Assembly: GCA_039619475.1 (NCBI GenBank)
Contig: CM077115.1
Location: forward strand, 153,611,774 to 153,675,773
Source: Icerya purchasi
Taxonomy: Eukaryota > Arthropoda > Insecta > Hemiptera > Monophlebidae
DNA length: 64,000 nucleotides
Reading direction: 5' to 3'
Shown here: piece after piece, positions 24,469 through 36,300 of the stretch
Numbering within the stretch: the first letter of the stretch is position 1
How the letters are laid out: every line of letters begins with the position of its first letter
The notes under the pieces: generated by a model
Seen by the model: only the letters and a program-made list of their open reading frames with translations
What the model was told of the DNA's origin: nothing
Databases searched by the model: none
Translations under genes and position numbers: made by a program

Positions 24469-26725
24469 TAATAACACAGAAAATGGACCTAAACATTTAC
24501 AACTCAAGTATAAAAAGAAAAAGCCTTTTTTAAGGCCGACTTTAACGGTGATCTCGATAAACATCGAAGGTCTGACAAAAGAGAAAGCTGTGCTCCTGTC
24601 GTCGGTATTATGCAAACTGAATTGTTGCGATATCCATTGCGTAGAAGAAACTCAAATGGCGTGACCAACTTTAACAATGTTGAAATAATAACAGTGGTGG
24701 CGGAACACTGAACTGTTTCGTCAGTGTATAATCCGCTAAATAATCAGTTTGCCTTCCTAGCACCGTTAGTTCTTACCCATAAACCATACAGAATCATTAT
24801 AGGCGATTTCAACAGTCACAGTGAATTTTGGGGCTATGCTGAATGTGACCCAAATGGCGAGAAGGTCGAACAGTGAGCCTCAGTGAATGGATATTCTTTG
24901 GTACATGACACGAAGCTAGCACCCTCCTTTCAAAGCTGACGATGGCGCCGTGGATACAACCCAAATCTAATTTTTGTGTCCGATTCGATGATATGCGCCA
25001 GAAATAGGTCCTGCATTACCAAGGACGCAGCATCGCCCCATCATGCTCGAAATAAAAATCGTAATCAAGCCTAATACAGTCCCCTTCAGAAGATGATTTA
25101 ATTTTAGAAAGGCGGACTGGACTAGTTTTCAGCAAATAATACAGATGAAGCCTTCTCCAAAGAATTATAATGAATTTGTCTGGATCATTAGAAAGGCATC
25201 TACACTGTCTATATCACGGGGGTGCAGGCGGCATTACATAACCGGACTGAACGATGAGCTAAAACAAAAGTTGGAATTATATCTGGCCAAATATAAAAAA
25301 GCACCCTTCGACAAGGAGACACGATAAAACTAGGAGACGAAATTATCAAAGCTTTGTCAGAAGAAATATGTAACAAGCGGGGTAAAAATTACTGAAAAAA
25401 ATAAGGTATGTGAAAACGAACAGCTATAAAGCATGGCGCCTAATAAAACGATTGAATGGGGAGCAGACTAAAAGCGCGCACTCGAACGTGACACCGAATG
25501 AAATAGCCAGTCTACTTGTTAAAAATGGGAAACTAAAAGACAGAGTTCACAAAACCAAATTATTATGTAGCCCCAAAGAAAAATAAAGCCACTTCGGAAA
25601 ACTGTTTACACTGCATGAAGTTAGCAATAGAAAAGATGAAAAATAAGAAGGCATCTTGAATAGACGGAATCTACGCCGAGCATCTGAAGCAATTAAGTTC
25701 TAAAGCTGTGGGATGGATCGTGAAAATGTTTAATCTTATTATTGAACTTGGCTCAGTCCGAAAAGAAGATGGTTACCAGAGAAAACTACCGGTGCCGCAT
25801 TTGCGGATCTTAGCGTAGTTTATGGTACAGTAAATCACAGCGGACTTCTTAAGAAAACATATGACCTAAGTAAAGATTTCACTTTCACAAAAGTACTTCG
25901 AGGTCTGCTAGAAGGAAGAAAGTTTCATGTGTCCCGTCAAGGAAAGAATAGCCGATGGAAAAGTCAACGAAACGGGTTGCCGCAAGGCAGCGTACTGGCT
26001 CCCATGCTACATAACGTATATACAAACGATCATAAGTAAATATACGAAACATTTTCTATACGCCGACGACTTTGAAATTACAGCATGACCAGATACACAC
26101 TCTGATGTCGAGGACAAACTGCAAACCGCATTGAACGAACTAGACGAGTATTATTATAAGGCTAATAGTTTAAACCCAGAGAAAACCAAGGTTTCCATGT
26201 TCCACTTGAAGAATGCCCAATCGAAATGCAAGCTCAGGCTAACATGGAGTGGCCAACTTCTGAACCACTGTGAACATCCTAAATATCTGGGCGTAATCCT
26301 TGATCGTATATAAGAAGCAATGCGAAAGTTTAAAGATGAAAGTGGTAGCTCGTAACAACGTCATCCGGAAGTTGATCTCGTCAAAATGGTGAGCTAGGCC
26401 GTAAGTCCTCAGAACAACCGCTTTTGTGCTTTTCAGCGGGAGAATATGGATGTTCATCTTGGGGTCGATCTGCATACGCAAGAAAAGTGGATGTAGCCCC
26501 CTAAATGAAACATGCCGCATAATAACTGGATGTCTTCGTCCAACTTAGATTGAGTCATTATATCTGACATGCGGTATTGCTCCCCCACCTATAAGAAGAA
26601 CTGTTATCGCTGATGTTGAAAGGACCAAAATTGAAACAGACCTCCGCCACCTGATGTTTGGCTTAATAGTATCAGACCAAAAGCTGAAATCCCGGAAAGG
26701 CTTCATGCATAATAGCACTATGTTG

Positions 26726-26871
26726 ACTATAGTCCGTTCAACGAAAATGTGATGATGGAAAGAGTCGATATAAATCAATATTTATTATCCGCTTACGGGG
26801 GGCCACCACGTAAAAATATCGATTTATATCGACTTTTTCCATCGGCACATTTTCGTTGAACGGACTATAGT
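26726..26871. mobile_element. Short MITE-like inverted repeat within LINE D
   Basis: Arms of 58 bp (26726-26783 and 26814-26871) match with about four mismatches across a 30-bp spacer. The interior of the arms starts CCGTTCAACGAAAATGTG. ACTATAGT is present at both ends; because it is itself palindromic it could be an 8-bp target duplication or part of the inverted repeat. LINE D coding resumes on both sides, so this is an insertion into the LINE. Confidence 0.7.
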
Positions 26872-27448
26872 AATCGAACCACCATACGGAAGGGAAGATG
26901 GAAGATTAGTAATACAGGGCCTGTATCATCTGTAACAGAAGGTATACGACCAAAAAACACACTAAACTGGCCACAATGGAGAACATTAAACAGGCTACTC
27001 ACAGGTTGCGCAAGTAAATTGCGTTACGTGAGAAACGGACATCAACGATAGATAGCAATGCGGTGAAATGCAAGATCACAAGCATTTGTTTAAATGCACG
27101 CGCTTGGCGCCAACAGTCAGTATGGAAGACCTGTGGAACACAGCCATCAACAATGAAGTTATTAAACTAATATATGCATGGATTTTGTATATATAGAAGA
27201 GCGTCTCGGAAACGGAAAAAAGAAGAAGATTATTCTAACTTGTTTATATTATTGTCGAAAATTTAAGCGTCGTCTGAATTAGCACCAATAATTTTAAAAT
27301 TAACCTAGAAAAAATTTCTGCAACGTTTGGTACATGTAAGTTGTTGACTCCCTCCGTTCTGCATTATAAAGAATAAATTACCTTATAGCTGTGGTAAAAT
27401 ATATCAAAGTCAGGACTACTTCAAACGAAATCTCATAAAAAAGGATAA

Positions 27449-29880
27449 TTTTTTTTTTTTTTTTTTTTTTATAAGGATGTGTATGAGGGTTTCCATGTGC
27501 CGTGTTTAACCACTGGGGCTATTACAGCTCATGGGGCCTACTTAAGGGGATTAAACGCGATAGTACAGATCGCTACTCCGCACGAAAGCTAATACAGCTG
27601 CGACCGCGAGCGGAGCATTTGACAGTATCTTAGAATTAGAGGAAGTAGTAAAGTGAATGGATCGTGGTACTGCAAATGAGGGACATACGAGAAGTAGGTG
27701 ATTGGTGGATGGGGCGCTCGGTTGACTACAAAAGGGGCAGACATTTGGGGTATGTGGCTCGTGAATATGTAGCTGTGCGAGAGGGTTGTATGTCCTATTC
27801 GGAGACGATTCAGGACAGTAAAACCTCTGCAGGGGGAACTCCGTCTGTGGGCCACCAAGGCTCCGTGGTTGTTTTTATGCTTCGGAGAAACGTACTTGAA
27901 GATCTCCATTCCTGTTGCCATTCTTCTCCAGTTTGCTGCATAAATAAATGAGCCAATGTAGGTGGAAGAGGGGGGTTGTGTGGCATTGGAGAGAACAATG
28001 TCGCATGAGCTGCTCGATTGACACGCTCATTGCCTGGAATCCCAACATGAGCCGGCACCCATAGCAAGGACATTTCGGAGTTTAGATGTGATAACCTGTA
28101 TAATAGGTAATGGACCTTCCTTAACAAAGGGTTGTTGGATTTAATCGCTGAGATGAGATGTAGGGAGTTTAGAGAGTCAGTTATGAGTAGGGCCTTTTGG
28201 GACTGGGGGTTGCTATCGGTGTAGTTTTGGATGCAAAAGACCATCGCGTATATTTCAGCGTCCAGTGCTGTACAGCAATTGTGCAGTCTAACTGACTCTG
28301 CTGCCCATGAGACTTCGAAGGAGCATGCCGCCGGTGACTGATAACCTATTGCCTTCGCTCCATCTGTGTAGAGGCATGCACGGTCTGTGTAGCTCGCTAT
28401 GATATTTGTTGCTGTTTGTGCTATGTTTGGGGGGTATTATGCTTTGTTAAATTTCGTCAGCGATATGTTGATGTTTGTGATTGGCTGACTCCAAGGTGGT
28501 GCGGTTGCTGCGAAGTCTGGCAGAGTTCTTGGAATTGAAGAGATTTGGAAACGACCCATAACCGAAAAAAGTTCAGGCACTGGGTCATTCCCAAACCTCA
28601 TATTAGTGTCGGGGTTTTGGTACTACTACTATGGAGGGTGCTCAATTCTTTAAAGTTATAGTACTTCCTATAGTAGGACAGCGGGGGACAACCTGCCAGT
28701 GCATACAAAACTTACAACCGGCGAAGAGGGATGAGCAGAAAGGATAGACCGGAGAGCCGCAGAATGTATAGGATCTAAGGATCTTAGCACACTTTTAGCG
28801 GCTGAGGAGTACACCTGGCACCCGTAATTGATTCGTGAAAGGATAATCGATCTGTAAATTGTAAGAAGTAATTTTGGATTTATATTGTATTTGTAATTTA
28901 ATAGATATTTCAGGATAGACAAGGATTTTAGGCATTTGGTTTTGAGCTCAGCTATGCGAGAGCGCCAGGAAAGTTATTTATCGAATATTAGGCCTAGAAA
29001 CTTGACTGATGGACGATTTAGGATAGAAAGACCATTTAGACTCAGGAATACGCTGGGAAGTGGGTTTTGACGTCCTCTGTGGAAATCAACACATATTGTT
29101 TTTGTTAAGGAAAAGGTCAGACCGTTATCATTGGACCACTTTTGTAAATTTTCAATGGATTTTTGGAGGATATTTTGAGCGTTTATAGGATGGTTGGATG
29201 ATAAGGATATATTCAGGTCATCAACGTAGAGCCGGGACGTTACTGGAGCGGCAAGGCAGTTAGTTATATCATTGATATAATATATGAACAAGGTTGCGCT
29301 TAAAGCAGAGCCTTGTGGCACACCATTTTCCAACAGCATCAGTTCAGACGTTGACGAACCAATCGTAACTTGGATCGTTCTATTATCTAAGAAGCTGTGT
29401 AGGTATTTACCCAATTTTCCGGCGATTCCCGCCGTTCGCAGTTTTAGTAGTAAGCCATGAGGTCACAGGCGGTCAAATGCTTTTTCTAAATCGAAAAATA
29501 CTGCGCAGAGGTGCTGTTGGCGATGAAACGCCGATAAAATCTGCCTTTGCAGGCTAAGTAGCTGGCTGACTGTCGATCTTGCCTCTCGCCCGCCGGCTTG
29601 GTTAGGAGATAGAAGACATTTTTGTTCTAGGAAAAACATGAGGCGCTTATTAACTATCTTCTCCAGCGTTTTGGAAATGACACTAAGCAATGAAATAGGA
29701 CGGTAACTTTCGGGAAGAGTAGGATGCTTGTTTTCTTTTAGTATTGGAATGATATTGGCTGACTTCCATTGTGCCGGAATGTTTCCGGAATTCCAGATTT
29801 AGTTGAATATATGTAGGAGAAAATGTTTGCCGGAAATTGGGAGATACTTTAGCATGTACAGCTGGATGCAGTCGAATAAA
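27449..29880 (-). mobile_element. I-like LINE with RNase H, 5'-truncated in RT
   Basis: Read leftwards from 29880: RT N-part (AQWKSANIIPILKENKHP, YRPISLLSVISKTLEKIV, AVFFDLEKAFDRL), VPQGSALSATLF, RLYVDDLNISLSS, KFLGLIFDK, then a thumb (SRINYGCQVYSSAAKSVLRS). RNase H follows, with ITDSLNSLHLISAIKSN and WVPAHVGIPGNERVNRAAH at 28244-27950, and a tail with RLRIGHTTLSHSYIF. The 3' end is a poly-A (T run 27449-27470). The RT frame is held from 29690 to 28668 except for a TGA at about 29465-29463 (former Trp likely) and a TAA at about 28974. A frameshift lies near 27830. The RT active site reads YVDD, not the commoner YADD/FADD. A more decayed relative is at 56520-57590. Confidence 0.85.
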
Positions 29881-30112
29881 TGAAAACTGGAATAAACCAA
29901 AAATTAAAACAACTTAACTACTTCCCCACAAATACAGAAAACAAAAAATTTACGTTTTCTTTCTAGTGGAGTAAAGATTATTTGGTAAAATGGATGACGT
30001 CATAATTTGGAAAACGTACGAGTCGTGTGATTCTAATGACGGCAATTAAAATCTTGCAGAACGGTTTCGCGTATTTTCCCTTTTCCTAACAAAAAGAAAC
30101 AAAGATAGAGAT

Positions 30113-30881
30113 CAGTGGCGTGCCAACGTTTCGCAAACAGGAGGGGGCATAAATTACCCCTATACATAGAGAGGCCTATATAAATTAATAAAAAAAGAAT
30201 GTAGTTTTTTTTTTGGTCGCTACTGATCATATCTTATATAAATAAAAAGAGGCTTTAATCATGAAGTGAAATATTTGCTATAAACGCTTCTCTTTTTTAC
30301 TTTAAACGATTTTCTCTTGTGGAATTTTATTTTTTCCGACTATCCGAAATTTCTGTTTTCTTGTTTATGATATAATATTTATTATGGTTAAAAAATTAAA
30401 TTTTATTAATTCGAACGATCTTTCTTCGTATTTATTTAGCTTTTCGTTCAATTTTCTTAGATTTTTATTAAATAACTGTTATACATACTGGTAAAGTAAA
30501 GTAAGTCCCATATATACTCCTTGATAGAGTATCATGGATTGTGAATTTAAGCTTTTCATATTGTGCTAAGCCTAATGGAACTAAAGAGAATATTGGGGCC
30601 AGTTCCTTTCTCTCGGCCGCCTTTACCTTCCCAAATTTTTCTGGTGCCCAATTCAATTTCAGGTTGGATATATACCTAGGAGCGATTCGGATCTGGAACG
30701 AGACAAGTCTCGATAACCTATGACACCTCTGGTTTAGTAGCCAAGCGCCTTAACCACTAGGCTACCGCGCTACCTATACATATTGGTATAATATATATTT
30801 TTCTGAAGGGGCATCGTCCCCGAAGTTTTTTATCTGGGGGGGGGGGCTGTCCCTGTTGTTCCCTCGCCTGGCACGCCACTG
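30113..30881. mobile_element. Non-autonomous hAT element with 8-bp target duplication
   Basis: Both termini are CAGTGGCGTGCCA in inverted orientation (30113-30125 and 30869-30881). The element is flanked by an exact 8-bp direct repeat, ATAGAGAT, at 30105-30112 and 30882-30889. Terminal CAGTGGCG and an 8-bp duplication define hAT. The interior has no transposase but contains a SINE2 (30485-30772), so the original element was about 480 bp if the SINE is a later insertion. Confidence 0.9.
30485..30772 (-). mobile_element. SINE2, tRNA-derived, inside the hAT element
   Basis: On the minus strand, a tRNA-like head starts at about 30771 with GCGCGGTAGCCTAGTGG and TTAAGGCGCTTGGC, a clear box A. Box B is decayed to AGGTTATCGAGAC. 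A body containing GGCGGCCGAGAGAAAGGAAC follows, and a tail of GTAAA/GTAAG repeats at about 30490. It differs from SINE1 in head and body. A body fragment of the same family is at 14930-15060. Confidence 0.75.
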
Positions 30882-30889
30882 ATAGAGAT

Positions 30890-32007
30890 TGAACCAATCA
30901 GAGAATCGTATAATCATGGTTTAAGTCTTTCAAAAAGAATTTAATATTGTGTTTGTGAATGAAATCTAAATCTCAGTATGAAACTAAATTACGTTCTTTT
31001 ATTTTTTGCAAAAATTTAATATATTCCCATAACAATTGAAAGATATCTGTACTATTATTCTTTATATATTAACTGAAAGATTTTTTAACGCATCTTTATT
31101 TGATATTTATGTATATGTCACCAGAAACATGTGAAATTCACAATTTTGTATAATGCCTTTTTATGTAGTTACGGAAATGATAAGTATGGTGGATTATGGA
31201 AAATTTCTTTAGGTTATCTAATAATTTCACACGATCTTAAAAAATAATGGAATCCTCTGTGCATAAACTTAAAAGGACTATAAACTGAAATAAATTCAGT
31301 TGCAAAATATTTAACAAATAATGATCAGCACTTGTTGGACATTTTAAAAATAAAACATACAAGTTATAGTGCTTATTTATGAGTATTAAATGAGCTCATT
31401 AAATTGTACAAACGGATTTATTTTAAATCTATTTTAGATCCTGAACGTGTAAACTAAAACAAAAAATAACTTACATTATTCAATTACGATTTATTATGAA
31501 AACGTTGCAGTCAGGCAGACGTATATAAATATACATTAATAAAATAAACCCTAAAAGACAAAATTCTTAAAACTAAACAAAATATTTGTTACGTAATAAA
31601 TTTTTTAAAACTGAAACATTCGTGAAAATTAAAATAAAAGGGAACATACAATAATAAATTTATTGTTTTGTGTTTATACTTTTAAAGAATGTTACACAGT
31701 TCACGATGATACTTAATGTTTATTCGCTTACTTTGGTTTTCATATTTAATTTTTCTTTTATTTTGACTCATTTTATTTAACAATGTATATGTATTACTCT
31801 TTATGCAAACAATGCATTTTCCAAAGAACACACTTTAAATAAATCATTTTACAAATATAGCGATATCTAAAGTAATTCATTTAATTCAGTATATTTCTAT
31901 TTCATGATTAGTCTAATCTTTACGTCTGACTTTTTTTGACTACTAAAAAAAAAAAAAAGACGCAGCGTTTTCCTTTTTGACTGCTTTTTTTTTTCATAAT
32001 CAAAAGG
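30890..32007. other. AT-rich intergenic DNA
   Basis: Nothing recognised beyond the end of the hAT element and short homopolymer runs. Confidence 0.6.
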
Positions 32008-32086
32008 TTTTTTTTTGTTTATGGGCACGTCGGCGCAGGACATTCACTCAACGCAAAAGATTAGAGACAGAAGAAATGAAGGCGGC
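32008..32086 (-). mobile_element. Family A LINE, very short 3' end
   Basis: T run followed by GGGCACGTCGGCGCAGGACA and AGAAGAAATGAAGGCGGCT. It aligns with the same strand of the copy at 38173-38330 (3' UTR plus the last codons of ORF2). This is severe 5' truncation, about 80 bp. Confidence 0.65.
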
Positions 32087-33154
32087 TAACAACTCAAAAT
32101 AATAAAAACTACAAATATAATGCTGATGTATCCACGATAAACTATATTATAGTTAAAATCACTTTTAATATTTTTCCAGTTATTCGTAATAATGTTTAAT
32201 ATGTTTTGGAATAAAAGATTTTAGATGAACATTTTCAGAGAAAAATAAAAGTATTTGATTAATGACAGTTTAAGTTGGAGACGACTGCATGCGATGTATG
32301 CGCGGAACTAGTAAACGCATCAGACGTGAAACGGAATAGGCTAAGATAAAGTAATTCGGGAAAAATGGGAATTTTTCAGAGGATCGAAAATAATAATTTC
32401 AAGTGTACGTGGGATTGCGGGAAAAATTGAAAAAAGCTTTTAGCTGCGAAGAGAGCATACTGACTGAAGCGGCAAACGGCCAGAATAATTTGCGTGTCTA
32501 TGACGAATGGATGGAAGGAAATCAAAAAAAAAACGCGTGGCTGCCGAGCGAGCAAACCATTTTCCAGTTGGATAGCTTACGACACGGACTGATCTCTATT
32601 TCGCTATTGCTTCCAATCGACTGCAGAATTTATTTTTATCCCTGCAACTTTTAGACAGATATACTTGTACATATCTTACTGGAACCGAACACTTTTTCTC
32701 TCGCTTCCAGCCGAAATTCCGTTTTCAAATATCACCCGGTATCCATTACTCGCGCAACAATATTACGGTTCGCCTACCGTTGGCCAGTATATTACAGAAC
32801 GGTAGATAATTCGAAATTATTCAAACATTAATAAAAATTTATGCTGCTAATAAAACAAGCCGAGAAGAGATTTAGGAATTGAAATATTTATTTTCTTTCT
32901 TAGAAATCCGCCAGCTGTTATATTACATGTAAATAATGAAATTATATAATTCACGAAATAAGTAGTAAAAATTCCACATATTTCACGAATGCTGTAATAA
33001 ATACCGTCCTACATGAATTGCGCATAACGACTTTTGTTCGTTTCATGCACTGTATAGTTAATAGTGAAGAAATACAAAAATAACTTCAAATTTACTTTTT
33101 ATTACTTAAAACGCGAACAACGGAGCACGTAAGTGATAGAAAACAATAATTATA
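32087..33154. other. Intergenic DNA, no supported gene
   Basis: An 83-codon ORF at 32403-32654 has no recognisable motif. Nothing else is seen. Confidence 0.5.
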
Positions 33155-33589
33155 AGTACTAAACTTTGTAATAGAAGCCCATCCGAACCCGCAAAATGCT
33201 CCTTATGCGATGGTAACCACCCGTCAAGCTATAGGGGATGCTCTGTATACAAACAGCAAACTGAATTCTACAATAAAATACGTTCGTCTCATGCCCGGGC
33301 TCATGAAAATATCAACGTTCCCGATGTTCCTAGAGATAGTTATTCTAATGGAATGCTAAGCACAGCGAATCGAGGATCATACGCTAACGCCGTTCGAGCA
33401 GGAAGTATAAACTACGCCGGGAACCAAACGGATACAGGTCAGACGTACACTGGGCATACCAATAACAACTACAGCAATAACCCTAATGACATTTCAATAA
33501 TGTTGACAACGTTCCTCAACGAATTCAAATCTACAATAAATCCATTAATATCACTCTTGACGAAAGTTATTGAAAAATTACTTCCATAA
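33155..33589 (+). CDS. Jockey-type ORF1, C-terminal part (partial, 5' truncated)
   Basis: Gag-like RNA-binding protein of the LINE; only the C-terminal 140 or so residues remain. The frame is open from about 33155 to the stop at 33587-33589. It contains the last zinc knuckle, CSLCDGNHPSSYRGC (C-x2-C-x3-H-x6-C), preceded by LCNRSPSEPAKC, the usual end of the knuckle array in jockey ORF1. A Gln/Asn/Thr/Tyr-rich linker (for example QTDTGQTYTGHTNNNY) and a hydrophobic end follow. The ATG at 33353 is internal and unlikely to be the native start. The stop codon overlaps the ORF2 start (TAATG), a known arrangement for termination-reinitiation. Confidence 0.85.
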   Translation, partial: STKLCNRSPSEPAKCSLCDGNHPSSYRGCSVYKQQTEFYNKIRSSHARAHENINVPDVPRDSYSNGMLSTANRGSYANAVRAGSINYAGNQTDTGQTYTGHTNNNYSNNPNDISIMLTTFLNEFKSTINPLISLLTKVIEKLLP

Positions 33590-36300
33590 TGTTAAACAAC
33601 ACTAATATAATCACACAACACTCACTTGTGATAGTACTATGGAATGCGAATGGCATTACTCAAAAAAGAAATGAATTCGAACTTTTCCTTCAACAAAATG
33701 TAATTGATGTTGCACTAATCACAGAAACCCATCTCACGTATGAAAAGAGTTTCAAAGTTCGTGGTTATGTAGCATACTCGGCTCACCACCCGGATGGAAC
33801 AGCTCATGGGGGTTCAATGGTATTAGTCAGAGATATATACAAACAATATAAAAACTTTGCATACAGCACATTCGCATACCAGATTGTAGCGGTAAACGTC
33901 GAAACACTTGGAAGGGATATAGCACTAGCCGCAATTTACTGTCACCCAGGTTTCTGTATACCACAAATGGACTACAATACAATTTTCAACAAATTAGGAA
34001 ATGTATTCATATGCGGTGGAGATTATAATTCCAAAAACAGTATGTGGGGATCGAGAATAACAAACCCAGCCGGAAAGATACTGTACAAATCAATACAGAA
34101 CAACGCACTTGCCGTTTTATCTCCAATGACTCCTACATATTGGCCGCGGCATTTCAATAGGCTTCCGGACGTCTTAGATTTCTTTATCATTCGTGGCATT
34201 CAAAGATACGACAGGGAATGCAGAACAATCATCGATCTGTCATCCGATCATGTTCCAGTGGTTGCCACCTTAGGTATAAGTCCTAAAACCGTACTCAATC
34301 AGCAGAGACTTACAAATCATACCACTAACTGGAATATCTTTTCAAGTATAATTGAAAATAATATTGACTTGAAGATCAAACTAAAGAACACAAATGACAT
34401 TGACATAGCCGTCAAGAACTTTTCTAATCTCATAGAATATGCGTGTAATAATTCTACCAATTACGTATCAAAAAAATCTTTTCAAAACCTGTATATACCC
34501 GTAGAAATAAGAAAATTAATAAAAGAAACCAGGTCAGCAAGAAGGAGATGGCAGCGTGGTCGTTACCCATCCTTATACAACAGATACAAAGAGTTGCAAA
34601 ACAAACTAAAGATCAGTATCAAGGAGTACAAAAATAAAACTTTTAACCATTACACACAGTCCATTAACGATGGGGAAAAGTCTGTATGGACGTCAGTTAA
34701 AAAACTGTTAAGTCAATCAGAAGAACCATATAATATTAGATCGAACAACACTTGGGTTAAAACAGACAAGGAAAAGGCAAATGCTTTTGCGGACCATCTT
34801 GACACGGTCTTTACACCACACTCTGATCGCAACAAGGAGCATTCTGACTATATACAAAGAGCATTGGAAAAACCTCGTCGGTGTGAACAAGCTACTAAGG
34901 TCTTCTCGCCAAGAGAAGTTCTCGTATGCCTTCGGAATATACCACTACGTAAGGCTCCTGGCTTCGATAGAATTACCGGGGAAATAATCTCGCGACTACC
35001 GCGGAGAGCAGCTATTCTTCTTTGTTACATCTTTAATGCGGTTCTAAGGATGCGGTACTTCCCTAAAATATGGAAGAAGTCGGTTATAATGATGGTTCGT
35101 AAAGTGGGGAAACCGCGGACAGAGCTTTCATCATATCGACCGATTAGCTTGCTCTCCTCTTTATCAAAGGTTTTGGAGAAGCTAATTTTAAATCGTATTG
35201 ATCCGGTTATAAGTAATCGAGATGTGCTACCAAATCATCAATTTGGTTTTCGCACGGATCACTCTACGATTCGTCAGTGTCACCGATTAGTTGACGCAAT
35301 TTCGTTAACGTTGGAGAAACGCGAGGTATGTTCCGCGGTGTTTCTAGATGTCTCGCGGACATTCGATAAGGTCTGGCATCCAGGATTGCTGTATAAATTG
35401 CGGCAAATTCTTAATGAGGATATTAATCTATTACTCAAATCGTACTTGTCCGAACGCTCGTTTGTAGCTAAAATAAAGGGTTCACTCTCGGAAATACATT
35501 CAATCAGATCGTCAGTACCTCAAGGCAGTTTGCTAGGGCCTTTATTGTATTCCATCTATACCGCGGACGTACCAATTTCTAATCTAACGTTACTAGCTAC
35601 GTTCGCTGATGACATTGCGATACTCGCATCTAATACGAATGTTACGTATGCAAACGCTGCTGTTCAAAATCATCTGAATAGGCTAGAGAAATGGGCGTGC
35701 CTCTGGCGCATATCGTTCAACCCAAATAAATGTCGTCACATTTTATTTACAAACAGACGAGTAAGATGTTCACACTTGAAATTTGAGAACTCGCAAATTC
35801 CAAAAGTAGACTCCGTGCGCTATCTTGGAATGCATATGGATAGACGATTAACGTGGCGTGATCACGTGGAAAATACAAGAAAATCTATAATAATTAGGGC
35901 TAGGTTGTTATGGCCGCTGCTAGGACGAAAATCAATTCTAAACCTGGCCGTAAAGCGGAATGTATATTTATCGGTTATCGCTCCAATGTGGAGATATGGA
36001 TTAGAGCTATATGGAACAACATGTCGAAGCAACCTCCTTAGGATACAGCAACAGCAGTCCAAGATTCTCCGTACAATGGTATCTGCGCCTTATTTCGTAT
36101 CCAACGACACATTGCATGCGGACTTGAATGTTCCATACGTGAAGGATGTTTATGCGGAACAGTACAAAAAGTTCTTTGAGAAACTTCAGTTTAGCTCGAA
36201 TCCACTTATATACCGAATGTTCACTATTGATCTTCCAGCCAGATCCAGCCGGCGACTGAAAAGGAAAAAGTGGTGCCGGGATGCACTTCCAATAACTTAA
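33589..36300 (+). CDS. Jockey-type ORF2, endonuclease-reverse transcriptase, 903 residues, uninterrupted
   Basis: Enzyme of target-primed reverse transcription. The endonuclease (residues about 10-225) has LWNANGI, LITETHL, CHPGF, GGDYNSKNSMWG and SSDHVPVV, so the expected Asn, Glu, Asp, Asn, Asp and His residues are all present. RT (about 440-720) has LRKAPGFDRITGE, SYRPISLLSSLSKVLEK, NHQFGFRTDHST, AVFLDVSRTFDKVWH, VPQGSLLGPLLYSIY and the active site TFADDIAI. Then come RYLGMHMDRRLTW and a C-terminus ending KKWCRDALPIT. Length matches jockey ORF2s (about 900). The start at 33589 is the A of the ORF1/ORF2 TAATG overlap. No nonsense codon or frameshift is present. The ORF1 5' part and promoter are missing, so it could act only if transcribed from outside. 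A related C-terminus lies at 62286-62810. Confidence 0.93.
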   Translation: MLNNTNIITQHSLVIVLWNANGITQKRNEFELFLQQNVIDVALITETHLTYEKSFKVRGYVAYSAHHPDGTAHGGSMVLVRDIYKQYKNFAYSTFAYQIVAVNVETLGRDIALAAIYCHPGFCIPQMDYNTIFNKLGNVFICGGDYNSKNSMWGSRITNPAGKILYKSIQNNALAVLSPMTPTYWPRHFNRLPDVLDFFIIRGIQRYDRECRTIIDLSSDHVPVVATLGISPKTVLNQQRLTNHTTNWNIFSSIIENNIDLKIKLKNTNDIDIAVKNFSNLIEYACNNSTNYVSKKSFQNLYIPVEIRKLIKETRSARRRWQRGRYPSLYNRYKELQNKLKISIKEYKNKTFNHYTQSINDGEKSVWTSVKKLLSQSEEPYNIRSNNTWVKTDKEKANAFADHLDTVFTPHSDRNKEHSDYIQRALEKPRRCEQATKVFSPREVLVCLRNIPLRKAPGFDRITGEIISRLPRRAAILLCYIFNAVLRMRYFPKIWKKSVIMMVRKVGKPRTELSSYRPISLLSSLSKVLEKLILNRIDPVISNRDVLPNHQFGFRTDHSTIRQCHRLVDAISLTLEKREVCSAVFLDVSRTFDKVWHPGLLYKLRQILNEDINLLLKSYLSERSFVAKIKGSLSEIHSIRSSVPQGSLLGPLLYSIYTADVPISNLTLLATFADDIAILASNTNVTYANAAVQNHLNRLEKWACLWRISFNPNKCRHILFTNRRVRCSHLKFENSQIPKVDSVRYLGMHMDRRLTWRDHVENTRKSIIIRARLLWPLLGRKSILNLAVKRNVYLSVIAPMWRYGLELYGTTCRSNLLRIQQQQSKILRTMVSAPYFVSNDTLHADLNVPYVKDVYAEQYKKFFEKLQFSSNPLIYRMFTIDLPARSSRRLKRKKWCRDALPIT

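Larger units (their letters stand above)
24135..27232 (+). mobile_element. LINE D, decayed non-LTR element without RNase H
   Basis: A possible ORF1 end (QELIKNKLKNFAKNFKLK near 24170) is followed by ORF2 remnants. Endonuclease shows ISINIEGLTKEKA at about 24550, VEETQ at 24640 and IIIGDFNSHSEFWGYAE at 24795-24850. RT shows AAFADLSVVYG at 25800, LPQGSVLAPM at 25980, FLYADDFEIT at 26050 and SMFHLKN...YLGVILDR at 26190-26310. The thumb/tail shows RKLISSKW, then HLFKCTRLAPTVSMEDL at 27080-27130. An RT segment with the RPISLL motif is deleted near 25740. It ends in AAAAAAGAAGAAG at about 27230. Numerous stops make it a fossil. Two separate inverted repeats sit inside it (24287-24468 and 26726-26871). 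Confidence 0.85.

Noticed and set aside
30725..30771. tRNA gene on the minus strand
   Set aside because: Box A is good but box B is destroyed and it leads into a SINE2 body.
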